Assembly (NCBI GenBank): GCA_001414345.1
Contig: LLCB01000287.1
Span: forward strand, 1 to 64,000
Length of the DNA: 64,000 bases
Direction: 5' to 3'
From: Hymenoscyphus infarciens
Lineage: Eukaryota > Ascomycota > Leotiomycetes > Helotiales > Helotiaceae
Every line of letters begins with the position of its first letter. Within the stretch, counting starts at the first letter, position 1. Below the pieces are notes generated by a model. It saw only the letters and a list, made by a program, of their open reading frames with translations, was not told the origin of the DNA and made no database searches. The translations under genes were made by a program, and so were the position numbers. This document shows positions 1 to 11,681 of this stretch, piece after piece.

Positions 1-390
1 ATAAAGAATTTTCTTATTAAAGTAGTTAATATAAAATAAGTTATAAAGAAAGTTATTTATATAAAAAGAGCTATAAGTGCTTTTATAATTATCTTCTTAT
101 TAGCTTAAAAGCTACTAATATATAATATAATATTATATATTTAAATATCTAAATCGTTTTATATTTAAAATAGTTTATAAACTAATACCTAGTTTTAGTT
201 TAGATTATTACTTTATCTAGTCTAAACTAATTAAAATAACTAATACTTCTATAGATTAAATTATAGTAGATAGATAAATAGGTTAGTAGATCTAATTATT
301 TCTAATAAGCTCTAGTAGAAGCGTCTCTATACTTTATAATAACTTAAATAACTAGCTAAACTAGCTTAGAGGCTCCTTACTATCTACTTA
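1..390. repeat. AT-rich, RIP-like repeat edge
   Basis: The first 390 bases are very AT-rich with few CA or TG dinucleotides and many TA steps, the same texture as the large repeat island at 16-35 kb. No protein motif could be read. It is probably the end of a RIP-mutated transposon lying mostly outside the window. Confidence 0.6.
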
Positions 391-560
391 GCCAGGGGTC
401 CGAGTTCCGACTCGGATACGTGATAGCTGTACCGTCATAGTGTAGGTGTTGTACTACCTAAGTTAGGGCGAGGTCGTAACGCTATAACCTCGCCCTAGTC
501 CGGGTCGGAGCTCGGCTAATTCCGCATGCCCGTGGTGATGTAATTCCTAGGGTTTAAGCT
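391..560. repeat. GC-rich patch with two perfect hairpins at a repeat edge
   Basis: Composition jumps from AT-rich to GC-rich at about 391. Two perfect inverted repeats are visible. One has a 6-bp stem at 399-404 and 411-416. The other has an 11-bp stem, TAGGGCGAGGT at 464-474 pairing with 487-497, around a 12-nt loop. It may be an unmutated end of the adjacent repeat, such as an LTR end, but the element boundary cannot be seen. Confidence 0.4.
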
Positions 561-2285
561 ATCACGATTGGGTACGGGTCAATGGATTTAGAATTCCATC
601 AATCGGTGGCTTGGTAACCTTTTCTTCAATACATATAGAAAACTTGCATAGCAAGACGAGTGCTCACAGAAATTACACGTGGCTTCCTTCTAACCTTTCT
701 TGTTGTTGTAGTAGGTTTTATGAAGCAGAAATTTGGATTAACAGTCTCTAGCCAACGATATTTCAGTAATACAGAGTCTTTCAATGGATCTATTATATGG
801 AAAGCGGGGAAGCGAATTGAGAAGTTTCTGTCCACGTCGTCCTTCCTCCCCCCCCCGCGCAATCGCAACATCCCAAAGTTACAATATATGTAAATAAAGT
901 TCAAGAAATCAGCTTAAAAAAGAGGACACAATGAGTTTTCAACATACAAGATGAAGTTCTACTGGATAGGAAGTTTTGAATTGGTAGTTGATCACTTTTC
1001 CTCACACTTCCTCGCACGCGAAACCCGCATGACTGCATCCTCAAGAAATATAGTTCCACCTATGGCACAGCATAACCATCACCATCATGACGCAATCTAT
1101 CTTGGTATATAATTCTCCTATACCCGAGTATAAGAATGATCCGAATTACCAGATATTAAGAACTCTCGCGCCTAACGCTAAGCACAACCCTCATAGAAAA
1201 TGGGTAACCTCTGTCACATCTTGACTTTGATAATACAATGTTGACTGAAGTCCCAGTCTAACCAACCCTAAATCCAGCCTCAAGCACGCGCCGTAACCAC
1301 CATTCCATTTCCCAAAACAAAAAACTCGATTTAACGAGTAGTAAAATCAGGTACCCCAAGTCCAAGACGGGGACTAACAACCAACATCCAGCAATCAACA
1401 CTCTCAACCTTAATACCAACCATAAGAACAACCTCAATACCGAGTTTGACTACCATTCCCTTAACCGTCATCCTCCTTTGAACAAGAAAAGGCAAGAATA
1501 GAGAACGAGAAAACACTAAGAACCCCTTCACAGACATCCCAACCAACTCCTGGTGTAGAAATCAAGAATCTAGAAGAGAAGAAGAAGGGGAAAGGAGGTT
1601 GTGGACCGGCAGGTTGCTGTGTGTGTTGTAATTTTCGGTGAGGCTTGTCATTGTGCTGTGGTGGTGGATAGAGTTAGTAAAGGTCATAGATTTGAATTTG
1701 GACCTGGGGGAGACAAGGAGAAAGAGGCGAGAAGGACGATAATTGAGGGGGCGTACATGTAGAAGAAGGGAAATAGAAAAGGTCACGAATTACTTTTGTT
1801 TTAAGGTAGAAGGTTCACGAATTCGTTGCTATCAAATCTAACGCTCAGTACAATCCCTCGCTAGAATGAACTAGGATGAAGGAAAACGTTGCTGGAAAAT
1901 TGAAGTCTTGATATCATCCCCCACTTGAATAAAATCATCTCTCACTAGGATAGAAAAGTATCATCTCGGAATGAGCCAGATACTAGTCCATTGTCCAGTA
2001 AAAAAGAAAATCGTCAACTCAGAATGAGTACGATCCCGGAGGAGAAAAGAAAACCTTTGTCTTAAGATAATTCATATTCCAGTCCATCTCCCACTTTCCC
2101 ACTTGAAAAGAAAGTCATCAACACCATGAGAGTAAGATCCCAGTTAACCACCCCAAAGAACTATTTCGTTGTTGAGCAAACTCACTAGCAAACTCCAATT
2201 CCAGAGCGGAAGAGGAATCCCGAAACTAAGTAATCTCCCAATGCGCTCTAATTTGCTTCTTTCGTGGAAACCAGAAAGCTCGGGA
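561..2285. other. intergenic region, no supported gene
   Basis: Ordinary base composition, short overlapping reading frames only, and no recognisable protein motif. The stretch 1930-2150 has loosely repeated GA-rich/AAGAAA segments around ATCATC and GATCCC motifs, too diverged to define a unit. Confidence 0.5.
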
Positions 2286-4717
2286 TCAACGAGCTCGGTC
2301 TCTCCTAACAAGAGGTATCATTCCTTGCTTTCGGCAATCATCGTAGTAATCAGCTCCTAGCCACTTCTCACCACCCGAGGTCTTCTCCCACTCATCCTCA
2401 AAGCTTCCGTCCTCCCCAAAGTTAATTCTGTGCGCAAGTCTGACAAACTCTTCAGCCTTCTTGAATGCCTGCGAACAGTAGTCCTTCGATTTCATATGAG
2501 AAAAGTAGAGTTGAAGCCACGCATCAAACGTATAGCTGTCAGAAACACCCCACTTGACCACATTCAAAGCCTTGCCAGCCTTAGTCGCCTCGTCAAACAC
2601 ATAGCCCAGAGCCTCCAAAGATTTGAGTGCAAATAACCTAGTTTTGACGGGATTTTGCGCAACTTTGTTGTAATAAGAAGCAATTGAGATGTAAAGGTTA
2701 CATAACTTGAGTCGGGGAATAGCAGATGCTGGTTGTGAGAAGGTTTTCTCTAGGGAAGACAACAGGCGCTCTGCTCGTGATATGTCTTGTTGTGCCGTGA
2801 GTTTCTGAATCTGGGCGATCCAGTCGTTTCTCTTCTTCAGGATCTGGTTAGGTGTGTTTCTGGCGCTGGTACACAGTGGGCATGTGCATTTGAATCCCCA
2901 TAGACTCATATGCGTGTTTAGCTGTTGGTGGTCCTCGTAATCCGGGTATTTGTATCGAGTCATGATTTCGGTATTTGGAGGTAAATCTGCCGCAGCTCGG
3001 ACGATAATAAAGTCCCCGACGAAGCCGTAACCGACATTTGGAAGACAGGAGTGGTTCATTTTTGACGCCGTAATCCAGAGCCCATTGCAATGCGACAGTC
3101 CTTGGTATATCAAACCCTGGTTTTCATCCTTGAAGCGTGAGGTTGTCTTGGGGCATCCCCAGGAGTTCAGAGTAACCACCTCCTCGATTCGATAACTACC
3201 TCAGAGCATTAGCTAATGATGGCATTTGTCATGGCATTTCCAGAATAAACTTACGTGTCAACAACGGGCCTTCCATCAACTTCTTCCACGTCCACCCCGT
3301 TGTAACCTCCACGATGCAACGTATTGAAATCCGCCATCAAGGATGGATTTTTCCAGAGTTTATGAGCAATGAGATTGATGAAACCCAGGGTCTTTCCCGA
3401 CCACGCTGGCCGCTTCTTCAACAAATTGACTACTAGACAAAAGTTCGTTACATCGGGGGGTGCATTATAGGAGTGTGCAAAGGCCTTCTCACACAAAATG
3501 AGCTCTCCTGCTTTGACTGCCTTTGTAGTAAAAAGCCCTTCGCCCTGTCCCGGTGATGATCTAACAACAACAGATCCGATGTAATCGGCGTGATCTAGAT
3601 GAGGTGGTTTGGCAGACCGAGCCACCATGATCATCTTCTCAAAGTCATACTTCCCGGTTTTCTGTTCCTCAAGCCTGAGTCGTGTCTTCGCCAATTCCTT
3701 CCCGGCCTCGCTGTTGCTGGGAAAATTTTCGTTCAGAATTTGGAGGATTTCGTGGCACTCGGAATATCTTCGAAGTCCGTATAATGCTTGACTTGCTCGG
3801 TACAAGGACTTTTCTGAATGATCGGGAGGGGAGGCAAAACACTTGGTATCTTCCACAGCAGCGTCCAGATTGCCGACTCTAAGATTGGCCAAAGCGCGAT
3901 TTCGTCGAATAGTATCCGCCTCTTCTGTTGAAGGTTTGCTGTTGAGGGCCGAGGTATATCTAAACTATGCTTAGCCGTTTGATTTCCGAAGTAGAAATTA
4001 AGGGTTCACTCACCGTTGGATAGCAACCCAGTATTCCCGCTTTGCAAAAGCCTTATTGCCTTCCTGCTTCCAATCATCTGCAGTGATGTTCTTATCGGTT
4101 GATATTGTGCGCCACTTTGCAGGCATCAATTTGTGGTTCGGCTCGAGACGCAAAATATCACTCGGGTGATTGAGTCGAATGGTGTAATGCTCGTTAGTGT
4201 TCAGGATATAGAGGAATGGGTCCTTGACCAGGAAAACATCTCCCTTTTGCTCGAAACTTCTAACATAAGCCGGGTCATCATCAATGTGATGATAGAAACA
4301 GAGCCTAAGCTCAGACGCGTCCCCCGTCTCATCCTCGACGATAAAAGTGAGGTAGTGATCGGCGCATGGTCGAGTCAATGCTCTAACAAGCAAATATTTG
4401 CCGTGATGATGCATGTTGCATTTGAGATCTCGGATGAAAATTGGGCTCAGCTGATCAATGGGAAGGACCGAGGGAGGACAGGCAGGAGGGAGGAAGTCGG
4501 CCATGAATTGAAGAGCCTTATCATAACCTGTGTATGTAAGATCTCCGCTGAATCGGTCAAGAAGCTGTTGCCGAGATTCTCTGTTGGCGGGGATTCTTTC
4601 ACCAATACGAGCCTGCTGAACATCCCAAAGGTTCTGCGCATGCTTCCATTGCGCATCCCTAATTCCCGCCATCTTCTTCGTCAAGGCGACCATCTGCGCC
4701 ATGGTTGGTTCCGGCAT
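2286..4717 (-). CDS. TPR and SET-domain protein (SMYD-like), copy A
   Basis: Predicted protein of 772 aa from three exons: 4717-4014, 3959-3255 and 3195-2286. Both introns are phase 2, and the joins restore a continuous frame. The middle exon holds TPR-like helices (RYTSALNS, RRNRALANLRVG). The SET core begins with GQGEGLFTTKAVKAGE, continues with the KMNHSCLPN motif, then an EIMTRYKYPD motif supplying the Tyr. It ends in a post-SET zinc ligand cluster (CTCPLCTSA). This order is that of fungal SMYD-like SET proteins, which usually methylate lysines, although substrates of this subgroup are unknown to me. The ATG at 4717 is the first in frame. A paralogue with the same introns lies at 58817-61301. 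Confidence 0.85.
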
Positions 4718-6536
4718 CTTTGGTCTTGCGGATGCGATGCTGGTTTCTGGTCAGGTTGGGTGGTCGAATTGCGAAAGTGAAGGCGAACAAGGTAAATCGA
4801 GGGCAGCTGCAGACAAAGCGGGCGCGTGAAGACGATTGCCTTGAGGTTCGAAGGAGATGAGATCTTATAGACGTCACCCCTTCCAAACCTGACGGCACCG
4901 GTTGCAAACCCTCCTTGCTTGATGTAGAAGAGTGCTGAAGGAAGTTGAAGTTGAAATGTGGAGTTGAAGTGTTTGCAAACAGGACGAGGCACCCTGTCAA
5001 GAAGTGAGTAACCGTCCTCGAGAGCTAGCCGAGTCAACCCCCTGCCAATGTTGCCTTGAACACTATTAGGGCAGGAGCCACCCTCACTTATATACCCTGT
5101 ACCTACCTATATAAGCGGGATTCCGTCACTCCTACATGAATTCCATCAAGACCTGGATCGGGCACTCCTATACAACACGTGGGTTGCATCACATGCTCCC
5201 GCGTTTGATTCGTGATTGAGTGGCGGTTGCCTATCTAGTCTCGACCTCGCCAATTAACGTCTATTTCCTTGTAGCACTCACACACCACGAGAAATACTCG
5301 CAGTCTCACCGTTCAAAAAGCTTGCTGCATGCCCGTCAGTTAAAGAGAAATTGTTTGCTCGATTTTTCTGGTAGACGAATTGAAAGCTGTCCAGGCGTGT
5401 CACAAACAAACAGGAACACACCTCCGATCATGGATCCCCATGGATGTCTCAACAACAAAAGTTTGATCCGTGACTTTGATGATGGAATGATTTTCTGATA
5501 TTCATTGGTTCGATTCTTGGGCCCGAATTCCACATGAATTTCGTTCCTCTTCGCTCACGCTTCACGTTTTCGATAAGGTTCTCGAGGTAATCAACCATAA
5601 ATTTGCCAACGGAATTCTGTTGAGAACTCTCAGCCCATGAAGAATTGGTCAGGGCTATTTTGCTCCACTGAGCATTGAAAAAAATGACCTTGGGGATCCC
5701 AGTTTACGAGGAGTCGAGATGAAAAGGTAGAGTTTCATAATTTCCAAGCTGTACTTCTATTCAAATTGCTTTTAGCTTGAGAGCTGAGTTTATTTGTCAG
5801 AGAAGAAGAACTTACAACTGACCAACCATAATGGCTCCTTGAACTCAGAAGGAAACGGGGGATTCCGAGTCAGTCTGCAGCTTTTCCGTGATTTATTTCT
5901 ATAACTCAAAGCCTTTGGCATTGAACAGAAAACGAGGGTTCGGAGAACTGTTCAAGTGCTCCGCGTTTTCTAATGAGGCGGTCAACTGCTTTCTAGATGC
6001 GTTTTTGTCTACTGTCAACTCCAAGATTCATATTGCTGTGTATGTCTTTGGGCTGGCTAGCCTTGGGAATTGAGGAGACATCTTCGTAAAAGTGAGAATT
6101 ATCTTCATGCTGTCTATATCATTCGGGCAGTTTCAAATGGACCTTCATAGATACTGGCAAGCTTGAGTTTGAACGAGCGAGCCCCAGAAAGAGAGGTGGG
6201 CGAAATGAGGAAAAATCTCTGCCTCAAGCAATTGGAGTTTCCAAATACAGCAACATGACATAGATTATGAATTTCTTCGTCCCATTAATAAGAAGAAAGT
6301 AGCATGAGAATAGAAAATCCCCAGAAAATACCAAAAGACGTTGGAAGAAACTTCATCAAAATGGATCCAAAATCAACGTCCTAAAAAACCCCGCTTCACC
6401 CGCCACACTCGCACCGCCACAAACCCTCATATCCAAGGCCCAAACAGAGAGCTCTCAAAAAGCATCATCGATCCATTTACCCTCTCAAGCTTCCCAATTC
6501 CAAACCCACCCCAATAATCTCTAATTATCATTTGCA
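4718..6536. other. intergenic region between divergent genes
   Basis: About 1.8 kb between the start of SET gene A (-) and the myristoylation-type gene (+). It should contain both promoters. Only short reading frames are present and none resembles a known protein. CT/CA-rich sequence at 6380-6530, just upstream of the ATG at 6537, looks like a fungal 5' leader. Confidence 0.5.
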
Positions 6537-7346
6537 ATGGGTTCCTCAACCTCCAAAGTCGCTTCCACCACCGCAAAATCCGTCTCCCAAGCTACACAAG
6601 GCTCCAAAAACGCCGCGGCGCGAAAATACCCTACGAGGATACCTGCTACAGAAGCGGCGACGAATACAAACACCCAGAGATCACGGATATCCCAAAACCA
6701 GAATTCAGGATCGAGGGCAAAGAAGGAATACGAGTCTGGTACCTTCCCCGTCCATCTTCCCTCCCCACCAATCTCCCCTCCTCGCAACCCATCCCAACCC
6801 TCCAACCCTCCACCCACAAGACAGAAAAATAAAGGATAGTGCTAACCAAACCCCCCGGCTTCAGAAAACGCCTCAATAACCTCCACCCTCTCTCAATCCC
6901 AAGCTTTAAACGCCCGCCTCCAGAAACTCGGCCCCGTAGTCGCAAACCCAACACTCTCCACCTCATCGACATTCTCCAATCCCCAGTTACTGCGGCATTC
7001 ACATCAAAATCCTACTACCTCATCTACTACTAACTCGCCGCCTCCAAATTTCGTTCCTTCAGAGTCTTCGCCGAGTCAATCGATATTTCCATCCGCGAAC
7101 CAAAATCCTGCTGTTAGTCTTCTTACAGCAAGATACAGACTAGCAGAAGAAGCGGAAAGGGAATTCGAGGGGGTGGGGAAGAGTGGAGGGGAGGGCAGAC
7201 GGTTCTTGGATGTTGTTGTGCTGAGACAAATTTTGGTGTTGAGGGCGAAGGGGATGAAGGATGAGGGGATTGAGGAAGTGCTTGGTTTGAGGAGGGGGGT
7301 TGTTTCGATGTTGGGCCCAAGGGGAGTTGTTGGGGCTGCTGATTAG
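6537..7346 (+). CDS. conserved small fungal protein, possible N-myristoylation
   Basis: Two exons, 6537-6738 and 6865-7346, give 227 aa. The intron has a GTACCT donor, a GCTAAC branch-like site at 6841 and a CAG acceptor, and splicing restores one open frame to the TAG at 7344-7346. The N-terminus, MGSSTSK, fits the N-myristoylation pattern (Gly2, Ser6 in many targets). The middle is Ser/Pro/Asn-rich and low in complexity. The C-terminal 80 residues are well ordered: a charged helix (ARYRLAEEAEREFE), then RFLDVVVLRQILVLRAKGM, then a helix-turn-helix-like end (IEEVLGLRRGVVSMLGPRGVV). This layout resembles an uncharacterised protein common in Pezizomycotina. I do not know its function. Confidence 0.75.
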
Positions 7347-7681
7347 AAGGGCTTGCACGTAGATGAGAAGTGGTAAGGGGGACTTAGCGGAGAAACACAT
7401 GGCAGGAGAAGAGGAGGATCGTATGTGTATATCAATCAGGGATGGGAGAGGGTGAGGTGATTTGTGTATACTATGGGCGTATGGATGGGGCGTTTGGAGC
7501 TGGATATCATGTTCGGGAAATATGGTACGGGTTCTGAATTATATTTCTCGACACTGCTTCACTTCTCAATCCCTCTCAGCCATTCCTCAAAGCTATCCAT
7601 ATCCACAAAACCATCCTCTAGCCCAAAACTCCTACCCCCATCCCTTCCCCTCCTCTCCCCAGCCCCCGTCAGCGTATTAAT
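7347..7681. other. short convergent intergenic gap
   Basis: 335 bases between the 3' ends of the plus-strand gene at 6537-7346 and the minus-strand dehydrogenase. Nothing beyond presumed 3' UTRs is visible. Confidence 0.5.
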
Positions 7682-8781
7682 CTACCAAGCACTATGCCCC
7701 CCATCCATCCTCAAATCCGCCCCCGTCATAAAGCTACTAGCATCCGATATCAAAAAGCACGCCGCCCCTCTATACTCCTCCGGCCTACTCAATCGTCCCA
7801 GCATATTCTGTTTCGGCCACTCGACCCGTCTCTCAGGGAATTTCTCGAATAAAGCTTCCACCATGGCTGTCACGATGTACCCGGGGGATATGGTGTTGCA
7901 CCTTATCCCGTACTCGCCCCATTCTGAGGCGAGGTTACGGGAGAGCTGCAATACGGCGGCCTTTGAGGCGTTGTAGGCTGGGCAAATTAAGCCCTGGGGG
8001 TGTTAGCTTGGTATTGGGGAGGGGACGGAGAAGAAATACCCTATTAGCAACCCCCCCACTCATACTCGCAATCAGAACAATACTCCCCCCATCCCCCCAC
8101 CTCACCATTTCCCTCGCCACTGCTTGCGCGGTCATGAAAACCCCCGTTACATTTATGCTCATCATTGTATCGCAGTCTTCGGCTGTGTATTCTAATGCTG
8201 GTGTTTCTTGTTGGATCCCGGCTGCTGCTATTAGACCGTCTAATCGGCCGTGTTGCGTGGAGATGGAGGAGACGATGCGGTTTAGGGCGGGAACATCACG
8301 CACGTCTGTTTGGTGGTAGTGGAGGGAAGTGCCGAGGGCAAGGGCGCGGGTTTGGATTTTTGTGAATGTTGAGTTGGGGAGGGGAGGTGGGAGTCGGTCT
8401 AAGGCGTGGACTTGGGTTTTGATCATCAGTTTCTTTCTTTTCCTTTTATATATAACTTTGGGGATTTGGGAAAGGAATGGAGGGGGAAGTACCTATTGCT
8501 CCGGCTTCTAGTAATGCTTCTGCTTGGACTAAGCCTAGACCTCGGGCTGCGCCGGATACTATTACTACTTTTCCTTCGAGGTTGAATTCAGGGAGGCGAG
8601 AGACGGTTCCCAAAGCTACTTTTGGGGGAGAAGGTGAGGTTGGTGGTGGTGGTGGTGAGGAGAGCGGTTTTATTACGGAAAACTGGCGGGTGGGTGCTGG
8701 TGTTGATGCTTTTAGAAAGTAAGTATATGATGGTCGGAGAGTGAGGAGTCCTCGCGAGAGGAAGCGGTTGAGAGGTGGCAT
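7682..8781 (-). CDS. short-chain dehydrogenase/reductase (classical SDR)
   Basis: Three exons, 8781-8493, 8410-8040 and 7993-7682, give 323 aa. The Rossmann start reads GKVVIVSGAARGLGLVQAEA (TGxxxGxG variant at about residues 70-90). It is followed by the NAG-like segment IAAAGIQ, the catalytic Ser region (SIVLIASMSGG), the YNASK catalytic Tyr/Lys motif created across the second splice, and CNTISPGYI. The end, FMTGADLRMDGGHSAW, is typical of fungal sorbose/xylulose-type reductases. About 65 residues precede the domain. They are rich in Arg, Ser and Pro and begin MPPLNRFLSRGLLTLRPS, which could be a mitochondrial presequence. The substrate is not deducible. It is an NAD(P)(H)-dependent oxidoreductase. 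Confidence 0.85.
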
Positions 8782-9395
8782 TTTTGATATTGAGTGTGGT
8801 ATGATCGGGGGGTTCTTGGTGTTGTTGGATGAAGCTTCCTTTGAGAGTTACCAGCTTGTTGTGTAGGAGAAGGGGGACTCGAGATATTCAATCAGCTTTC
8901 CTTGGGTCACGCGCCTGGTTTTACTGTCGTTTTATTGAGCTAGTGACAGGAACAGGAACGGATTGCCTGATTTAAGCTTGAGGTTGCACCACGTGGGGTG
9001 AGATGCGGGGTTCTTGGTGTTTTACTTGAATTGACTTTCCAGCTTTTCTAGTCGGGTCTTTCCCTGTTCAGATATAGATTGATCTTCCTTGCTACTATTG
9101 TTTGTTATATAAAGTATATATATCCAAGTACTTCTCCTTCTGCTTCTCTGGGAGCTTCAAAAATGAGCTGCGGAGTAGGAAGCTCTCCCCGCACTTCTCC
9201 GCAAAAAATTACCCCACGCTGCTGACGTGGGGGTGGAAATCGGCTTGCTTTATTAGGTAACCCGTCCCCGGAGATCCTTCCCTTGATTTTTGACGACCTC
9301 TCAACACCAGCAACAACATTATCGACAGCATCACCAACTTCATCGATACAGGAACATTTTCTTTTCCAACTCATTAGCTGGAATCGATTCTCGCG
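8782..9395. other. intergenic region upstream of the dehydrogenase
   Basis: Promoter side of the SDR gene. A minus-strand frame at 9105-9605 is open for 166 codons but has no recognisable domain and overlaps a better plus-strand exon candidate. From 9260 the plus strand has a CA-rich leader-like stretch. Confidence 0.4.
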
Positions 9396-9508
9396 ATGGG
9401 TATTGCTGACGAGGAAAGAGCTGTTGTGGGCGGGTTCAGCCTTTCCGGCAATCGCGATGAGAAGAGAAACACCATGACCAGAGGGCGATATATGAGTCTC
9501 GATGAAAG
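9396..9508 (+). pseudogene. possible orphan first exon of a lost gene
   Basis: After a CAACACCAGCAACAAC-type leader, an ATG at 9396 opens a 37-codon frame (begins MGIADEERAVVGGFSLSG) that runs into a GTAGAG donor-like site at 9509. The sequence has real-protein texture. The next plausible acceptor (CAG at about 9583) leads to a stop within ten codons, and I see no continuation. It could be the 5' end of a gene truncated by rearrangement, perhaps related to the E2/vWA remnant 1 kb downstream. This is speculative. Confidence 0.25.
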
Positions 9509-9599
9509 GTAGAGCGATATTTGATGAATTAGGTCTCTGAACCTCGGCGAACGTACAAGTGACGCTCCCTACCCCGCTTTCCAGGTCGTGATCCGCGGC

Positions 9600-9690
9600 T
9601 CTCAACAGGGTTAGTGGCTCGGGTCAGGGTTAGGGCTAGCAGTGAGGGTTAGATATACACCCCCCATCTTCGCCTTAGGGTTAGATCATA
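9600..9690 (+). repeat. interstitial telomere-like TTAGGG motifs
   Basis: Within 90 bases AGGGTTAG occurs at about 9607, 9627, 9645 and 9675, with degenerate spacers (GGCTCGGGTC, GGCTAGCAGTG). TTAGGG is the usual filamentous-ascomycete telomere unit. The repeats are not perfect tandems, so this is a decayed interstitial tract or coincidence. Confidence 0.4.
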
Positions 9691-10491
9691 CAACGTTGGG
9701 TGACGCTACTCTAGCAGAACTGCTGGTAATGTTTCTCCTTTCCATGAATACGAAAATATTTCGGATTTCTGTTTTGTTAATTCTGAGATTCATTACATAC
9801 ATCCAGCATTTTGCAAGCTGGTCTGGGAGGATGAGTATTACGGATCTTGCTGGTTTTCCAAAAATTCCTGGAAGTTCTCCTAGTAGACTAAACTCTCATA
9901 CTCAGGAAACCCTACCTGGAACTTTCGGTCTATTATCTACTGTTCTGTCTGTATCTATTCTCCACCGTACTAGTATCTTGAAATTTCCATCTCTATTTCC
10001 CCACTTCTCGAAAGTCTTCTGTTTTCTATAGATCATCAACTTGTTTACTATTTTTCTATTCACGGCGATTGGGGGGGTGGAGGTTGATGGAGCCTTCACA
10101 CATGTGGAATCAGACGTACACTTGCAGGCTCTCTGGCTTCTTCCATGTTTCAAAAAGAACAATTACCCGCATTGTTCTTTTCACTCGAAGCTCAGTGGAG
10201 CCCGGTTCCAGTCGAGGCGCATCACATGACCACGCCCGACACTTCGAGTCTATCGCTCTTTCCACAGCCATGGGCTTCTGAAAGCCAGGAGCGACTGAGA
10301 TCCAGCCGTGGCCTTTTTTTGCGTCCTTCTCCCTCAAAAACGTTCAATCATTCAATCTTTTCCGCACAACATTCTCCTCTCTGCTTCCTCACCATCATCA
10401 CTTCCTTATCAATTGGCAACCCTAACATCACCTCTCATTCCATCTCATCGTCGAACCCAGCAACCGATATTTTGCTATCTAACCATCCTCC

Positions 10492-11681
10492 ATGGCTAAT
10501 GCTCCGGCCAACGCGGCTTTGCAGTGACGGTGAAGATAATCATTCCACCTTTTTCCCTTCGGAACTTACCCAAGAGCTTCACAACAAGGACATTATCTTG
10601 ACTCCATAGTCATTGGGACCGATGAAACGGACGACATCTTCAAAATTTCGACTCATACTGGTGGCTATGCATTTGCTCCAGAAACAAAGCAAGCCCTCTT
10701 TCAGATTTTCCCCTTGGAAACAATGGTTGATACACGCATCCGTCCAGATATCGCAAAGGTCAAGTTTGAGAATTGGCACACATTCGTACCCAAGATAGCA
10801 GACATGTCATCTCTGTACAACTTCCCACCCTGCAAGCCACACGAAAATCAAGGAGATAAATTCTGTCTTTTGGATGCTGCAGAAAAAGACATTAGCAAAC
10901 TAGAGCCGGATTCCCATCGTTCAGTGTCAGCAAAACAGAACTCGGGAGCAGGACCTGGTCGTGGTCTTGCGAGAAAATTGCCGAGCTTATTGCTGAGTGA
11001 AAGCAAGCCCATCCGAGAAAACCCACATGAGAATATGGGTGTATATGTGAGCCAGACCAATATGAGCTTCTGGGAGGTGGTGAGTTGGCTGAGAATCTTC
11101 TGCATTACTTTATCTGATTTCAATGACAGGTCATGCAGGGTCCCGAGAATTCTCCCAACGCACGAGGAACGTTCTCTTGTGGGTTGAAATCGGTGAGGAC
11201 TTTCCGCGACGTCCACCAACTGCGCGGTTTATCACGCCTATTCTCCGTCCTAATATCACCAAGGCTTGTCATCTCGAACCTCTCTGGTTTGTGTCCAACA
11301 AATTGTTTTCAGCATGGCCGAATTTGTCATCCCATCTTTTCCGAGAATGGACCCCAACTACACGAATCTATCAAGTTTTGCAACACTGTTATGGCATTTT
11401 TATGTCATTTGAGGTAAGACGAAATACCCTCGCACATCTGTTAATGCTTGTGAAGAGCCAAATACTGATACGAAGCATTTCAGGCCAGAGATGCTGTTGA
11501 TCCACTTTCCACCCTTAACTTCTGGACCAACGAGCAGGAAGGTCGCAACGAGGTTGAGAAATATGTGAGTTCACTTTATATACTCCTCGCCGTGCTTGAA
11601 ATTTTTATTCAGTGTCTAATATTATGGTGGTAGGTTACACGTTTCGCTCTTCGCTCTTCGCACGAGAGACTGGCACCGTAA
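10492..11681 (+). pseudogene. decayed vWA/ubiquitin-conjugating enzyme (E2) gene
   Basis: Segments of an E2 fold are spread over two frames. FWEVVMQGPENSPNARGTF is formed across an intron at about 11058-11130. A one-base frame change at about 11173 leads to LLWVEIGEDFPRRPPTARFITPILRPNITK. After an intron with an abnormal GCTTGT donor at about 11263 comes HGRICHPIF, with the expected catalytic Cys. Another one-base slip at about 11340 leads to REWTPTTRIYQVLQHCYG, then ARDAVDPLSTLNFWTNEQEG in the next exon. The final exon, 11634-11681, ends in TAA. Upstream, LDSIVIGTDETDDIFKIS and TGGYAFAPET look like the end of a vWA domain, and a third slip at about 10597 separates them from the ATG at 10492. 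Three frameshifts and a bad donor indicate a pseudogene of the fungal vWA-E2 type. Assembly error is the alternative. Confidence 0.65.

Noticed and set aside
9105..9605. 166-aa minus-strand ORF
   Set aside because: No domain or conserved texture, and it overlaps a better plus-strand exon candidate.
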